Positions 8,414 to 17,250 of a DNA stretch of 64,000 nucleotides are shown in pieces (position 1 is the first letter of the stretch; each line of letters starts with the position of its first letter). Location of the stretch: the NCBI RefSeq assembly GCF_001552735.1, contig NZ_BCRT01000016.1, forward strand, positions 62,001 to 126,000. Direction: 5' to 3'. The translations under genes and the position numbers were made by a program. The notes beneath the pieces were generated by a model that had not been told where the DNA came from, ran no database searches, and saw only the letters and a program-made list of their open reading frames with translations. Origin of the DNA: Sanguibacter suarezii NBRC 16159. Lineage in GTDB: Bacteria > Actinomycetota > Actinomycetes > Actinomycetales > Cellulomonadaceae.

Positions 8414-9057
8414 GCAACCCATTCGACCCCACCTCCTCCGAGGACCCGACCGGCGACGACCAGTCCCACGAGGCCGCGAGCGGCGCTGAGGGCTCCGGCC
8501 ACGACGACCACGGTCACGGTCACGGCGGACACGACCACGCCGCCCACGGCCCCGAGCCGCTGCCCGGCGTCGACGCCGGCGAGCTGCACACGGCGGTCGA
8601 CGAGATCGCGGCCGCGCTGCACGACTACATCGAGTCAGCAGCCGGGGTGCGCGCGGAGTTCGGCGCGCACGAGGCCGACGAGGACCCGCGCATCCTCGCG
8701 ATCGAGGAGCGGGTCTCGGGTCTCAACGCCCGCCTCTACGACCTCATCCACGAGCGTCTGGGCATGCACGCCGACCTCACCAGCCTGGCCTGGGAGGAGG
8801 AGCCCGGCGACGAGCACTCCGACGACGCCGGCGAGAACGCCCCGGACACCTTCCACCTCGGCTTCTTCGTCTGGCCTCCCGCGGGCCCCTCGGACGAGTC
8901 GATGGACTCGGTCATCTCCCTCATCGACGCCGGCGGGGAGGCCATCACCCAGCGTCTCGCCGAGGCCGGCTTCCAGGTCTCGGAGTGGGGCGCGGCTCGC
9001 GGTACGCCGGTCCTCTTCGAGGACGACTCCGACGAGGACTCCGACGGTGAGCACTGA
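8410..9057 (+). CDS. Histidine-rich acidic hypothetical protein between accD and accE
   Basis: A 215-residue, strongly acidic protein that I do not recognise. Residues about 30-50 form a His/Gly/Asp-rich stretch with about nine His ([16 protein letters not shown]), a likely metal-binding segment. Residues about 58-125 look helical ([27 protein letters not shown]... [16 protein letters not shown]). The C-terminal part (about 145-215) is a small domain with [29 protein letters not shown], ending in an Asp/Glu/Ser tail. There is no signal peptide or membrane segment. The ATG overlaps the accD stop (ATGA), and its end overlaps accE by 11 bp, so it is translationally coupled to both carboxylase subunits. 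A role linked to the complex or to metal supply is only inferred. Confidence 0.8.
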   Translation: MSNPFDPTSSEDPTGDDQSHEAASGAEGSGHDDHGHGHGGHDHAAHGPEPLPGVDAGELHTAVDEIAAALHDYIESAAGVRAEFGAHEADEDPRILAIEERVSGLNARLYDLIHERLGMHADLTSLAWEEEPGDEHSDDAGENAPDTFHLGFFVWPPAGPSDESMDSVISLIDAGGEAITQRLAEAGFQVSEWGAARGTPVLFEDDSDEDSDGEH

Positions 9058-9304
9058 TCAGATGAGCACGGAGCAGACCGGACCGGTCGCCGAGATCGTC
9101 GCGGCGGCCGCGCAGATGCGCGTGGTCCGTGGTGCTCCCGACGACCTGGAGGTCGCCGCGCTGGTGGCCGGCCTGGTCGCCGTCGCGTCGTCGGGCGCAG
9201 ATGTGCCCGACGACGTCCCGGAGACCGGGCAGTGGGTGCGCCGCTCGCGTCCTGCCGCGGCGCTGCCCACGGGTGGGGACTCCTGGCGCTGGAGCCTGCG
9301 CTGA
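9047..9304 (+). CDS. accE: Acyl-CoA carboxylase epsilon subunit
   Basis: An 85-residue protein with the AccE/PccE signature. The core RVVRGAPDDLEVAALVAGLVAVAS is at about 25-48, and the tail WVRRSRPAAALPTGGDSWRWSLR ends in the conserved Trp-Arg-Trp. In actinobacteria this small subunit stabilises the carboxyltransferase complex. The start is GTG at 9047, overlapping the His-rich gene; an in-frame ATG at 9062 is an alternative. It ends the accD operon; the convergent VKOR gene begins 45 bp further on. Confidence 0.92.
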   Translation: MSTDQMSTEQTGPVAEIVAAAAQMRVVRGAPDDLEVAALVAGLVAVASSGADVPDDVPETGQWVRRSRPAAALPTGGDSWRWSLR

Positions 9305-9348
9305 GCGACGCCAGCTGAGCGATGCCTGCTGGCCGATGCCTCCCGCTC

Positions 9349-10059
9349 TCAGCTGAAGAGCTTCGACCCGTGCTCGATGAAGATCAGCACGAAGAGGAAC
9401 GCGACCCAGGCGATCCCGGCGTAGAGGTCGTAGTCGTTGCGGAACCAGCCGCGGACCCGGGCCTGTGCCTTCGCCGGGAGGTAGAGGTTGTTCTCGCGGA
9501 CGTTGTAGTGCAGCAGCGTGAGGAACACCAGCGACGTCGAGATCGTGATGAGCAGGCACCACGGGCACAGCGCGCCGATGACCCACATCGACTGGCTGAA
9601 CAGCCACACCGCGAAGATCAGTCCGAGCAGGTAGATGACCTGAGCGGTGAACATGAACCAGCGGGGGAAACGCACCCCGGCCAGCCCGGCCACCGCGATC
9701 GTGATGACCACCGGTTCGGTGATCAACCCGAGGAAGGCGTTGGGGAAGCCGAAGAGGCTCGCCTGCCACGACAGCCCGACCGTGCCGCAGCTGATGACCG
9801 AGTTGACGTTGCAGCTCAGCGCCGCCAACGGGTCCTCGGCGAGCTTGATCGCGTCGTAGGAGAGCACGAAGGCGGCGAGCAGGCTCAGCGTGGCCGAGAA
9901 CAGCATCGTCCCGAAGATCCACCGCGTGGAGTGACGGAAGCCGGTCATGGCCTGCGCGGCCTGCGCCAGCTCCTCGTCGCTCATGAGGTCGAAGTCGTCG
10001 GGCTCGGCGGACTCGACGGTCGCGAGCCGGTCCCCTGCCGTTCCGGTGTCGTGCGCCAT
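9349..10059 (-). CDS. Vitamin K epoxide reductase (VKOR) family membrane protein
   Basis: A 236-residue integral membrane protein with five or so hydrophobic helices. It carries all four redox cysteines of the family: the loop pair Cys83 and Cys91 (LSCNVNSVISCG) and the active-site CPWC at Cys165/Cys168 (IGALCPWCLL). Ser/Trp landmarks of the quinone site (VGLSWQASLFGFPNAFLG) are present. Bacterial VKOR reoxidises a DsbA-like thiol oxidase using quinone, so it supports disulfide formation in exported proteins. It has a 40-residue acidic N-terminal tail and a C-terminal charged tail. No fused thioredoxin domain is present. Confidence 0.93.
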   Translation of the reverse strand: MAHDTGTAGDRLATVESAEPDDFDLMSDEELAQAAQAMTGFRHSTRWIFGTMLFSATLSLLAAFVLSYDAIKLAEDPLAALSCNVNSVISCGTVGLSWQASLFGFPNAFLGLITEPVVITIAVAGLAGVRFPRWFMFTAQVIYLLGLIFAVWLFSQSMWVIGALCPWCLLITISTSLVFLTLLHYNVRENNLYLPAKAQARVRGWFRNDYDLYAGIAWVAFLFVLIFIEHGSKLFS

Positions 10060-10091
10060 GGTGCTGTCCCCTCAGACGGTGCCGGTGGTGC

Positions 10092-10136
10092 CCGGGATTC
10101 TTCCCGGTCTATGGTCTCTCGCGGTCGACCCGCGAG
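10092..10136. repeat. Two adjacent inverted repeats in the VKOR/DUF885 divergent region
   Basis: CCGGGA (10092-10097) pairs with TCCCGG (10102-10107) around a 4-nt centre. CTCGCGG (10118-10124) pairs with CCGCGAG (10130-10136) around a 5-nt centre. Both lie between divergent starts at 10059 and 10173 and could be operator sites. No regulator can be named. Confidence 0.35.
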
Positions 10137-10172
10137 GTCAGGACCATCGTCCCCAGCTGCTCCTGGAGTAGC

Positions 10173-11897
10173 GTGCTGACCATGACGAACACTCCCGAGG
10201 TGCCGCCACGCACCCCCTCCGAGATCGACGCGCTGGCCAATATTTTCGTCCAGTCCGCTGCGAAGCTCAACCCCTTCGCGGCAACATCGTTGGGTATTCC
10301 CGGCTATGACCACCTCGTCACCGACTTCTCCCCCGCGGGCATCGAGGCCCGCGCATCGCTGGTGCGCACGGTCCTGGCCGACGTCGACGCCCTGACCCCG
10401 GTGGACGACGTCGACGTCGTCACCCAGGCGGCCATGCGGGAACGGCTCGGCCTCGACCTCGAGCTCAACGCCGCCGGTGAGGAGCACGCGATGCTCAACG
10501 TCATCGCGAGCCCGCTGCAGGAGATGCGCGACGTCTTCGACATCTCCTCCCAGGACACCCCCGAGCAGTGGGAGAACATCGCCGCACGCCTCAACGCGCT
10601 GGGCACGTCCGTCGACGGGTACATCGAGTCGCTGCGCTACGCCGCCTCGCGCGGGCAGGTCGCAGCGATACTCCAGGTGCGCGAGGGGGCCAAGCAGGCC
10701 GCCGAGCTGGCCGACCCTGCCGAGTCCTTCTTCACCTCCTTCGTCGCCGGCCCGGCCGTGGACGCCGCCCTCGACGACTCCGCCTCCTGCGCGGCGATCC
10801 GCAAGGAGCTGGAGTTCGGGGCCCGGGCAGCCCGGGAGGCCTACGGTCGCCTGGAGCAGTTCTTGCGGGACGAGCTCGCCCCGCAGGCTCCCACGCGTGA
10901 CGCCGTGGGGCGCGAGCGCTACACCCTCGCCTCCCGCTACTTCCTCGGCGCGACGGTCGACCTCGACGAGACCTACGAGTGGGGCCTGGACGAGCTCGCC
11001 CGCGTGGTCGCCGAGCAGCAGTCCGTCGCCGAGCAGGTGGCCGGACGCGGCGCGAGCATCGAGGAGGCCGTCGCCCTGCTCGACGCCGACCCCGCGCGGG
11101 TGCTGCACGGCACCGCCGCGCTGCGCGCGTGGATGCAGGAGACCTCCGACGAGGCGATCCGCGCCCTCGACGGCGTGCACTTCGACATCCCTGCCCCGGT
11201 CCTCGACCTGGAGTGCATGATCGCCCCGACGCAGAACGGCGGGATCTACTACACCCCGCCGAGCGACGACTTCTCCCGCCCGGGCCGCATGTGGTGGTCC
11301 GTGCCGCCGGAGGTCACCCAGTTCAACACGTGGCGCGAGAAGACCACCGTCTTCCACGAGGGAGTGCCCGGCCACCACCTGCAGTGCGGTCAGGCGGTCT
11401 ACGAGCGCGACACGCTCAACGACTGGCGCCGGTTGGCCTGCTGGGTCTCCGGGCACGGGGAGGGCTGGGCCCTCTACGCCGAGCGCCTCATGGCCGACCT
11501 CGGCTTCCTCGACGACCCGGGCGACCGGCTGGGCATGCTCGACGCCCAGCGCATGCGGGCCGCGCGCGTCGTCCTCGACATCGGGGTGCACCTGGGCAAG
11601 CCGGCGCCCCAGGCCTGGGGCGGGGGCACGTGGGACTCGGCGAAGGCCTGGGACTTCCTGCGCGCCAACGTCAACATGCCCGAGCCCTTCGTGCGCTTCG
11701 AGCTCAACCGGTACCTCGGCTGGCCGGGGCAGGCACCGTCGTACAAGGTCGGTCAGCGTCTGTGGGAGCAGACCCGCGACGCCGCGAAGGCCGCGGCCAC
11801 CGGGCGCGGGGAGGACTTCGACATCCGCGCCTTCCACGCCCGCGCCCTGAGCCTGGGCTCGGTCGGCCTGGACGTGCTCAAGGACGCCTTGTCCTGA
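10173..11897 (+). CDS. DUF885 family putative metallopeptidase
   Basis: A 574-residue cytosolic protein of the DUF885 family. The zinc-site motif HEGVPGHHLQ is at about 395-404 (HExxxGH), and GHGEGWALYAERLMADLGF follows at about 430 and supplies the third-ligand region. These features relate it to M2/M3/M32-like gluzincin peptidases, but activity has not been established for most members. There is no signal peptide. The first codon could be GTG at 10173 or ATG at 10182, since both share the CTGGAG ribosome-binding region. A strong hairpin follows at 11903-11950. Confidence 0.85.
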   Translation: MLTMTNTPEVPPRTPSEIDALANIFVQSAAKLNPFAATSLGIPGYDHLVTDFSPAGIEARASLVRTVLADVDALTPVDDVDVVTQAAMRERLGLDLELNAAGEEHAMLNVIASPLQEMRDVFDISSQDTPEQWENIAARLNALGTSVDGYIESLRYAASRGQVAAILQVREGAKQAAELADPAESFFTSFVAGPAVDAALDDSASCAAIRKELEFGARAAREAYGRLEQFLRDELAPQAPTRDAVGRERYTLASRYFLGATVDLDETYEWGLDELARVVAEQQSVAEQVAGRGASIEEAVALLDADPARVLHGTAALRAWMQETSDEAIRALDGVHFDIPAPVLDLECMIAPTQNGGIYYTPPSDDFSRPGRMWWSVPPEVTQFNTWREKTTVFHEGVPGHHLQCGQAVYERDTLNDWRRLACWVSGHGEGWALYAERLMADLGFLDDPGDRLGMLDAQRMRAARVVLDIGVHLGKPAPQAWGGGTWDSAKAWDFLRANVNMPEPFVRFELNRYLGWPGQAPSYKVGQRLWEQTRDAAKAAATGRGEDFDIRAFHARALSLGSVGLDVLKDALS

Positions 11898-11902
11898 GGT
11901 GG

Positions 11903-11950
11903 ACGCCGGGGCCTGCGCACGCTGAGGGGGTCGCGCGCAGGCCCCGGCGT
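11903..11950. terminator. Strong hairpin terminator after DUF885 gene
   Basis: ACGCCGGGGCCTGCGC (11903-11918) pairs perfectly with 11935-11950, a 16-bp GC-rich stem with a 16-nt loop. It starts 5 bp past the DUF885 stop. There is no U-tract, as is common in high-GC actinobacteria. Confidence 0.75.
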
Positions 11951-12042
11951 GATCGTGGGGGACGTGCGACGATTCTCCCCGATCGTGGCACCGGAAGGCT
12001 GGGACGAAGGTCCAACCTCCGCGGCGCACTAGGCTGGTCCGC

Positions 12043-12729
12043 GTGACCACCCTGCTCCTCGCCTCCGCGTCCCCTGCCCGCCGCACCACCCTCATCGCCG
12101 CCGGCATCGTGCCCGTCGTGCGCGTCTCCGACGTCGACGAGGACGCGGTCCTGGCCGCGGCCCGCGCGCGCTTCGGCGAGCTCGAGCCCGCCGACGCGGT
12201 CCTGCTGCTCGCTCAGGCCAAGGCCGAGGCCGTGACCCAGCTCGTCGAGGCCGAGGCGGAGATCGCCGGCACCGAGACCGAGCCCGCCCCGATCGACGGG
12301 GACATCGTCGTCGGCTGCGACTCCATGCTCGAGCTCGACGGGGAGATCTTCGGCAAGCCCGCCACCGCCGAGGAGGCCGTGGCCCGCTGGCAGTCGATGC
12401 GCGGCCGGGCCGGCGTGCTGCACACCGGCCACTGGGTCGTCGACCTGCGCGCCGAGGCCGACGGTGGCACCGGCGGCACCCTCGGGGCGTCCAGCGCCAC
12501 CGTGGTGCACTTCGCCGACGTGAGCGACGCCGAGATCGAGGCGTACGTCGCCACCGGCGAGCCGCTCGCCGTCGCCGGCGCCTTCACCATCGACGGCCTG
12601 GGCGGCGCCTTCGTCGACCGCATCGAGGGCGACCACCACAGCGTCGTCGGGCTCTCCCTGCCGCTGCTGCGCGAGCTGCTCGGCCAGCTCGGTGTGACGT
12701 GGACCGACCTGTGGGTGCGCAGCGCCTGA
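12043..12729 (+). CDS. maf: Maf/YhdE-family nucleotide pyrophosphatase
   Basis: A 228-residue house-cleaning pyrophosphatase that hydrolyses non-canonical or modified NTPs to NMPs. The N-terminal signature LLLASASPARRTTLIAAGI (about 3-21) carries the SxSPxR phosphate-binding motif, VVGCDSMLELDGEIFGKP the catalytic Asp and Lys, and GAFTIDGLGGAFVDRIEGD the C-terminal Gly/Asp region. The start is GTG at 12043. The gene precedes the carboxylase alpha subunit, an order common in actinobacteria. A hairpin and an operator-like motif separate it from that gene, so the two are probably transcribed separately. Confidence 0.93.
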   Translation: MTTLLLASASPARRTTLIAAGIVPVVRVSDVDEDAVLAAARARFGELEPADAVLLLAQAKAEAVTQLVEAEAEIAGTETEPAPIDGDIVVGCDSMLELDGEIFGKPATAEEAVARWQSMRGRAGVLHTGHWVVDLRAEADGGTGGTLGASSATVVHFADVSDAEIEAYVATGEPLAVAGAFTIDGLGGAFVDRIEGDHHSVVGLSLPLLRELLGQLGVTWTDLWVRSA

Positions 12730-12780
12730 CACCTCGCCCGGATGTGCGACTCCACCAAGGGACCCGCCCCACAGCGCCCT

Positions 12781-12801
12781 CGCACCCGATTTGCGGGTGC
12801 G
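12781..12801. terminator. Hairpin after maf
   Basis: CGCACCCG (12781-12788) pairs with CGGGTGCG (12794-12801), an 8-bp stem with a 5-nt loop, 52 bp past the maf stop. It may end maf transcription just before the carboxylase operator. Confidence 0.5.
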
Positions 12802-12805
12802 CGCC

Positions 12806-12822
12806 ATGGAGGATCCCTACAA
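12806..12822. promoter_or_regulatory. Putative acyl-CoA carboxylase operator, copy 2
   Basis: ATGGAGGATCCCTACAA reads TTGTAGGGATCCTCCAT on the other strand. It matches the accD-upstream site TTGTAGGAATCCCCCAA at 14 of 17 positions with the same spacing. It lies 92 bp before the carboxylase alpha start. It contains an ATGGAGG string, but no credible reading frame begins there. Confidence 0.55.
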
Positions 12823-12914
12823 TCGCCCGAGAGGGCGGTTGGCCGTCTCCCCAATCTTGGCTCGCCACGCGCGCCAACCGTGAAATGAGGCCCGTCGAAG
12901 CGTTACGGTGAGCC

Positions 12915-14693
12915 GTGCCCCTCATCTCCAAGGTCCTCATCGCCAACCGCGGCGAGATCGCCGTCCGCATCGCTCGCGCGTGCGCCGACGCCTCGATCGC
13001 CTCCGTCGCCGTGTACGCAGACTCCGACCGCGAAGCCCTCCACGTCCGTCTCAGCGACGAGGCCTACGCCCTCGGCGGCAGCCGCGCTGCAGAGACGTAC
13101 CTCGACATGGGCAAGCTGCTCGACGTCGCCCGCCGCTCGGGAGCCGACGCCGTGCACCCCGGCTACGGCTTCCTCGCCGAGAACGCCGACTTCGCCCGGG
13201 CCGTCATCGACGCCGGCCTGGTGTGGATCGGTCCGCCGCCCTCGGCGATCGACTCCCTCGGGGACAAGGTCAGCGCGCGGCACATCGCCCTGCGCGCCGG
13301 CGCTCCCCTGGTGCCTGGCACCCCGGACCCGGTCGCCGACGCGAGCGAGGTGCACGCCTTCGCCGCCGAGTTCGGCCTGCCCGTGGCGATCAAGGCAGCC
13401 TTCGGTGGCGGCGGACGCGGCCTCAAGGTCGCCCGCACCGCCGACGAGATCGACGAGATGTTCGACTCCGCCGTCCGTGAGGCCACCGCTGCCTTCGGTC
13501 GCGGCGAGTGCTTCGTCGAGCGCTACCTCGACCGTCCGCGGCACGTGGAGACCCAGTGCCTGGCCGACCAGCACGGCACGGTCGTGGTCGTCTCGACCCG
13601 TGACTGCTCGCTGCAGCGTCGCCACCAGAAGCTCGTCGAGGAGGCCCCCGCGCCCTTCCTCACCGACGCCCAGCGCGCCGAGCTCTACGCCTCCTCCGAG
13701 GCGATCCTGCGCGAGGCCGGCTACGTCGGCGCCGGCACCTGCGAGTTCCTCATCGGGGTGGACGGCACGCTGTCCTTCCTCGAGGTCAACACCCGCCTGC
13801 AGGTCGAGCACCCGGTGAGCGAAGAGGTCACCGGGATCGACCTCGTGCGCGAGCAGCTGCGCATCGCCGCGGGCGAGCCGCTCGGCTACTCCAGCGTCGA
13901 GGTCCGCGGGCACTCCTTCGAGTTCCGGATCAACGGCGAGGACCCGTCCGCCAACTTCCTGCCCGCCCCCGGCAAGATCACCCGGCTGCGCCTGCCCAGC
14001 GGGCCCGGCGTCCGCGTGGACAGCGGGGTCGTGGAGGGCGACACGATCTCCGGCGCCTTCGACTCCCTGCTGGCCAAGGTCATCGTCACCGGCGCCACCC
14101 GCGCCGAGGCGATCCAGCGCGCCCGCCGTGCGCTGCGCGAGCTCGAGGTCGTGGGCATCCCCACCGTCACCCCCTTCCACCGCGCGGTGCTCGAGGCGGA
14201 CGCCTTCGTCGCCGACGAGCCCTTCTCCGTGCACACCCGGTGGATCGAGACCGAGTTCGTCGAGGAGTGCGCCGCCCTGGGCGCGCCCGCCTCCGCCCCC
14301 GAGGAGGAGGACGCCCCGGCGGCCACCGAGCGCGTGGTCGTCGAGGTCGGCGGCAAGCGCCTGGAGGTCGTCATCCCGGCCGGCCTGGGCATCGGCTCCG
14401 GCCTCGCCGGACGCGCCCGCTCCGGCGCCACCCGCCGCCCGGCCCGCCGGTCCTCGGCCAAGCCGGCCGGCGGCAGCGGCAACGCCCTGAGCTCGCCCAT
14501 GCAGGGGACGATCGTCAAGGTCGCCGTGGCCGACGGCGAGAAGGTCGCCAAGGGAGACCTCGTCGTCGTCCTGGAGGCGATGAAGATGGAGCAGCCGCTG
14601 CTCGCCCACCGCGACGGCACCGTCACCGGCCTGACCGCGACGGTCGGCACGGGCATCACCTCAGGGTCGGTCATCTGCGAGATCGTGGACTGA
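12915..14693 (+). CDS. accA: Acyl-CoA carboxylase alpha subunit (biotin carboxylase + BCCP)
   Basis: A 592-residue bifunctional subunit. Residues about 3-120 are the biotin carboxylase N-domain ([18 protein letters not shown]). Residues 120-325 are the ATP-grasp domain ([50 protein letters not shown]), and to about 450 the carboxylase C-domain. After an Ala/Pro/Arg linker, a biotinyl domain ends the protein, with the biotin lysine in [15 protein letters not shown] at about Lys557. It carboxylates its own biotin with ATP and bicarbonate for the AccD/AccE carboxyltransferase. BirA (5785-6651) is the expected modifying enzyme. The start is GTG at 12915; GTGAGCC just upstream is an alternative in another phase. 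Confidence 0.96.
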   Translation: MPLISKVLIANRGEIAVRIARACADASIASVAVYADSDREALHVRLSDEAYALGGSRAAETYLDMGKLLDVARRSGADAVHPGYGFLAENADFARAVIDAGLVWIGPPPSAIDSLGDKVSARHIALRAGAPLVPGTPDPVADASEVHAFAAEFGLPVAIKAAFGGGGRGLKVARTADEIDEMFDSAVREATAAFGRGECFVERYLDRPRHVETQCLADQHGTVVVVSTRDCSLQRRHQKLVEEAPAPFLTDAQRAELYASSEAILREAGYVGAGTCEFLIGVDGTLSFLEVNTRLQVEHPVSEEVTGIDLVREQLRIAAGEPLGYSSVEVRGHSFEFRINGEDPSANFLPAPGKITRLRLPSGPGVRVDSGVVEGDTISGAFDSLLAKVIVTGATRAEAIQRARRALRELEVVGIPTVTPFHRAVLEADAFVADEPFSVHTRWIETEFVEECAALGAPASAPEEEDAPAATERVVVEVGGKRLEVVIPAGLGIGSGLAGRARSGATRRPARRSSAKPAGGSGNALSSPMQGTIVKVAVADGEKVAKGDLVVVLEAMKMEQPLLAHRDGTVTGLTATVGTGITSGSVICEIVD

Positions 14694-14708
14694 GGACCGG
14701 GAGAACCG

Positions 14709-15209
14709 ATGACCGCTGGCGAGCCGCACTCGATCCGCCACCCCGGTGACGGGTGGGTGGACTGCGCCTGCGGCAGCCGGCACTGGGGCCAGTTCGGCGC
14801 GGCCGGGCTGCTGCTCGCCCGCCGCGACGCCACCGGCGCGCCCTCGCACGTCGTCCTGCAGCACCGTGCGCTGTGGAGCCACCTCGGGGGGACGTGGGGG
14901 GTGCCCGGCGGGGCCCTCGCCCCCGGGGAGACCCCGGTGGACGGCGCGCTGCGCGAGGCCCACGAGGAGGCGGGCATCCCGCCCGGCGCCGTGCGGATCC
15001 TCGGCGAGCACGTGCTCGACCACGGCCCGTGGCGGTACACCACGATCCTCGCCGACGTGCTGCCTGGGACCGCGATCGACGTGCGCCCCACCGACCCGGA
15101 GAGCCTGGAGATCGCCTGGGTCTCGGTCGATGAGGTCACCGACCGGACGCTGCTGCCCGCCTTCGCCCAGGCCTGGCCGCAGCTGCTGGAGCGCCTCTCC
15201 CCGGTCTGA
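14709..15209 (+). CDS. Nudix hydrolase
   Basis: A 166-residue protein with a complete Nudix box, GGALAPGETPVDGALREAHEEAGI at about 77-100 (GX5EX7REUXEEXGU). The N-terminal 30 residues contain CACGSRHWGQFGAAG, a short Cys/His stretch seen in actinobacterial members. It would hydrolyse a nucleoside diphosphate linked to another group; the substrate is unknown. It starts 15 bp after the carboxylase gene and is probably cotranscribed. Confidence 0.88.
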   Translation: MTAGEPHSIRHPGDGWVDCACGSRHWGQFGAAGLLLARRDATGAPSHVVLQHRALWSHLGGTWGVPGGALAPGETPVDGALREAHEEAGIPPGAVRILGEHVLDHGPWRYTTILADVLPGTAIDVRPTDPESLEIAWVSVDEVTDRTLLPAFAQAWPQLLERLSPV

Positions 15210-15256
15210 CCTGCTGTGATGAGCACGCCGTGGCAGGAGGCGAGTAGCGTCGCCCT

Positions 15257-17242
15257 ATGACCGACGACACCCCGGGCACCCGCGCACCGCAGCTGCCTGC
15301 CCGTTCCCCGGACCGGGTGCTGCTCGCGCTCCTCGTCGTCGTCACCGCCGTCGCAGCCGAGCTCGTCCGGATGAGCGGCCCGTTCATCGACGCCGCCTTC
15401 ACCTCCGGCGTGGTCACCGCCGCGCTGACGGCCGTGATCACCTACGCCGCCCCCGGTCTCTTCGTGCTGGCCTTGTGCACCCGGCGTCCGCTCGACGGGC
15501 GCGTCGTGCTGCTCACGGTCGGCGCGCTCACCGTCGGGCGGATCGCCACTCAGGGGCTCACCGGCACGGCTCGGTACGGCGTCGTGCTGGCCACCGTCGC
15601 CCTCGCCGTGGCGAGCGTCGTCGTCCTCGCCGCGGCCGTCGCCCGGATCTCCGGGCGTGCGGTGGCGGCCGGGGTGGGCGGCGGGCTCGCCGTCTCCGCC
15701 GCGATCAACCTCACGCTGCGCACCTGGGACGCCGGATGGCGCTCCGGGGTGCTCGGCTGGGGGGTCACCCTCGCGCTGCTGGTCGTCGCCCTCGTGCTGG
15801 CGTGGCGGCTGCGCGCGCTGCCGTCCGCCCCGGCGGTGCGCGGGCTGTGGCTGCTCGGTCCGTACCTGGGTCTGGCGGTGATGACCTTCGCCAACCCCGC
15901 CTTCATCGCCTCCCAGTCGGGGCTGCCGCTGTGGCTGTCCGGCGTCGTCCTCCTGGTCGCTGCGCTGGGCACCGCGACGCTGCTCGCGCTGCCGGCGCCC
16001 AACCCCGCCCGGCTGCCCGCCTGGACCGACGCGATCGTCGTCGTGATCGCGGCCGGCGCCGGCGCCGGCGTCTTCTTCACGACCGGCTGGCCACAGGACC
16101 CCGGGCGGGCCACAACGGTCCTCGTCGCAGTGAGCATCGTGGTCCTCGCCGGGTCGACGACGATCGCGCTGGCTCAGGCCCTCACCCGCCCCACCCACCG
16201 TCAGCGGGCGCCGCGGCTGGCCGGCGCGGCGACGTGCGCCGGGCTGGGCCTCATCCTCCCGCTGCTGGTCTACCAGCTCGACTACGCCGTGCCGCTGCCC
16301 GTCCCTCACACCCTTGTCCCGGTCGCTGTGGCCGTGCTCATCGCCGGGATGTCGATGCGGGCACGGATGCGGGCACGGATCTTCGACGGGGAGGTGGTCC
16401 TCACCGCGACCCCGCTCCCCCTGGCAGCTCAGGCCCCTGCGCTGGTCGCCACCTGCCTGCTCGCCCTCGTCGGCATGACCCTCGTGGTGCCCACCGGGTC
16501 GCCGGGCACCACCGACCGCCTCGCGGGCGAGTTCCGCATGCTCAGCTGGAACCTGCACTACGGCGTGAGCGCCGAGCCCTCGGTCGAGCTCGCGCAGATG
16601 GCTGCGGTCATCCGGGACTCCGGCGCCGAGGTCGTGACCTTCCAGGAGGTCTCGCGCGGGTGGATCATGGGCGGCGGCGCGGACATGGCCACCTACCTGG
16701 CCCAGGACCTGGACATGGAGTTCGTCTTCGCGCCTGCCGCGGACCGACAGTTCGGCAACGCCATCCTGTGGAAGGCCTCCCTCGGTGACCTCGTCGACGT
16801 CGAGCGCACCGGCCTGCCCTTCGGGGAGGGTCCGCAGCGCCGCTCAGCCATCTCGGGAACTCTCACCGAGGCCGTCCCGGTCCGGATCACCTCGGTCCAC
16901 CTGCAGCACCGCGCCGAGAACACCCCCACCCGGATCGCCCAGCTCGACGTGCTGCTCACCGCGCAACCCGTCACAGGGGCGTACCTGCTGGCCGGTGACC
17001 TCAACGCCGAGCCCGGCTGGCCCGAGCCCCACATGCTGGCCTCGGCCGGGCTGACGAGCGCCCAGGACGCCGCCGGCGCTCCGGGCGCACCGACCTTCCC
17101 CAGCCTCCTGCCCTACCAGCGCATCGACTGGATCTTCGGCGCCAACGTGACGTTCAGCGACGTCGAGGTCCTCAGTACCCAGCAGTCCGACCACCTGCCG
17201 CTCGCGGCCACCGTCACCCTCGATCCCGCCACCACACCCTAG
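15257..17242 (+). CDS. Polytopic membrane protein with C-terminal endonuclease/exonuclease/phosphatase domain
   Basis: A 661-residue protein. The first roughly 410 residues contain about 10-11 hydrophobic helices. Residues about 425-655 form an EEP-fold domain: EFRMLSWNLHYG (metal-binding Asn), VVTFQEVSRGW (catalytic Glu), ITSVHLQH, LAGDLNAEPGW (Asp/Asn pair) and QSDHLPLAATV (catalytic Asp-His). The EEP domain would be extracytoplasmic or at the membrane surface. Family enzymes cleave phosphodiester bonds in nucleic acids or phospholipids, and the specific substrate is unknown. The next gene starts 8 bp after its stop. Confidence 0.82.
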   Translation: MTDDTPGTRAPQLPARSPDRVLLALLVVVTAVAAELVRMSGPFIDAAFTSGVVTAALTAVITYAAPGLFVLALCTRRPLDGRVVLLTVGALTVGRIATQGLTGTARYGVVLATVALAVASVVVLAAAVARISGRAVAAGVGGGLAVSAAINLTLRTWDAGWRSGVLGWGVTLALLVVALVLAWRLRALPSAPAVRGLWLLGPYLGLAVMTFANPAFIASQSGLPLWLSGVVLLVAALGTATLLALPAPNPARLPAWTDAIVVVIAAGAGAGVFFTTGWPQDPGRATTVLVAVSIVVLAGSTTIALAQALTRPTHRQRAPRLAGAATCAGLGLILPLLVYQLDYAVPLPVPHTLVPVAVAVLIAGMSMRARMRARIFDGEVVLTATPLPLAAQAPALVATCLLALVGMTLVVPTGSPGTTDRLAGEFRMLSWNLHYGVSAEPSVELAQMAAVIRDSGAEVVTFQEVSRGWIMGGGADMATYLAQDLDMEFVFAPAADRQFGNAILWKASLGDLVDVERTGLPFGEGPQRRSAISGTLTEAVPVRITSVHLQHRAENTPTRIAQLDVLLTAQPVTGAYLLAGDLNAEPGWPEPHMLASAGLTSAQDAAGAPGAPTFPSLLPYQRIDWIFGANVTFSDVEVLSTQQSDHLPLAATVTLDPATTP

Positions 17243-17250
17243 GAGCCGTC

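Noticed and set aside
9981-16558. Very long open frames on the strand opposite to the DUF885, carboxylase alpha, Nudix and EEP genes (up to about 890 codons)
   Set aside because: They are antisense shadows typical of high-GC DNA, composed of Arg/Gly/Ala/Pro-biased sequence without motifs, and they overlap genes with strong family signatures.
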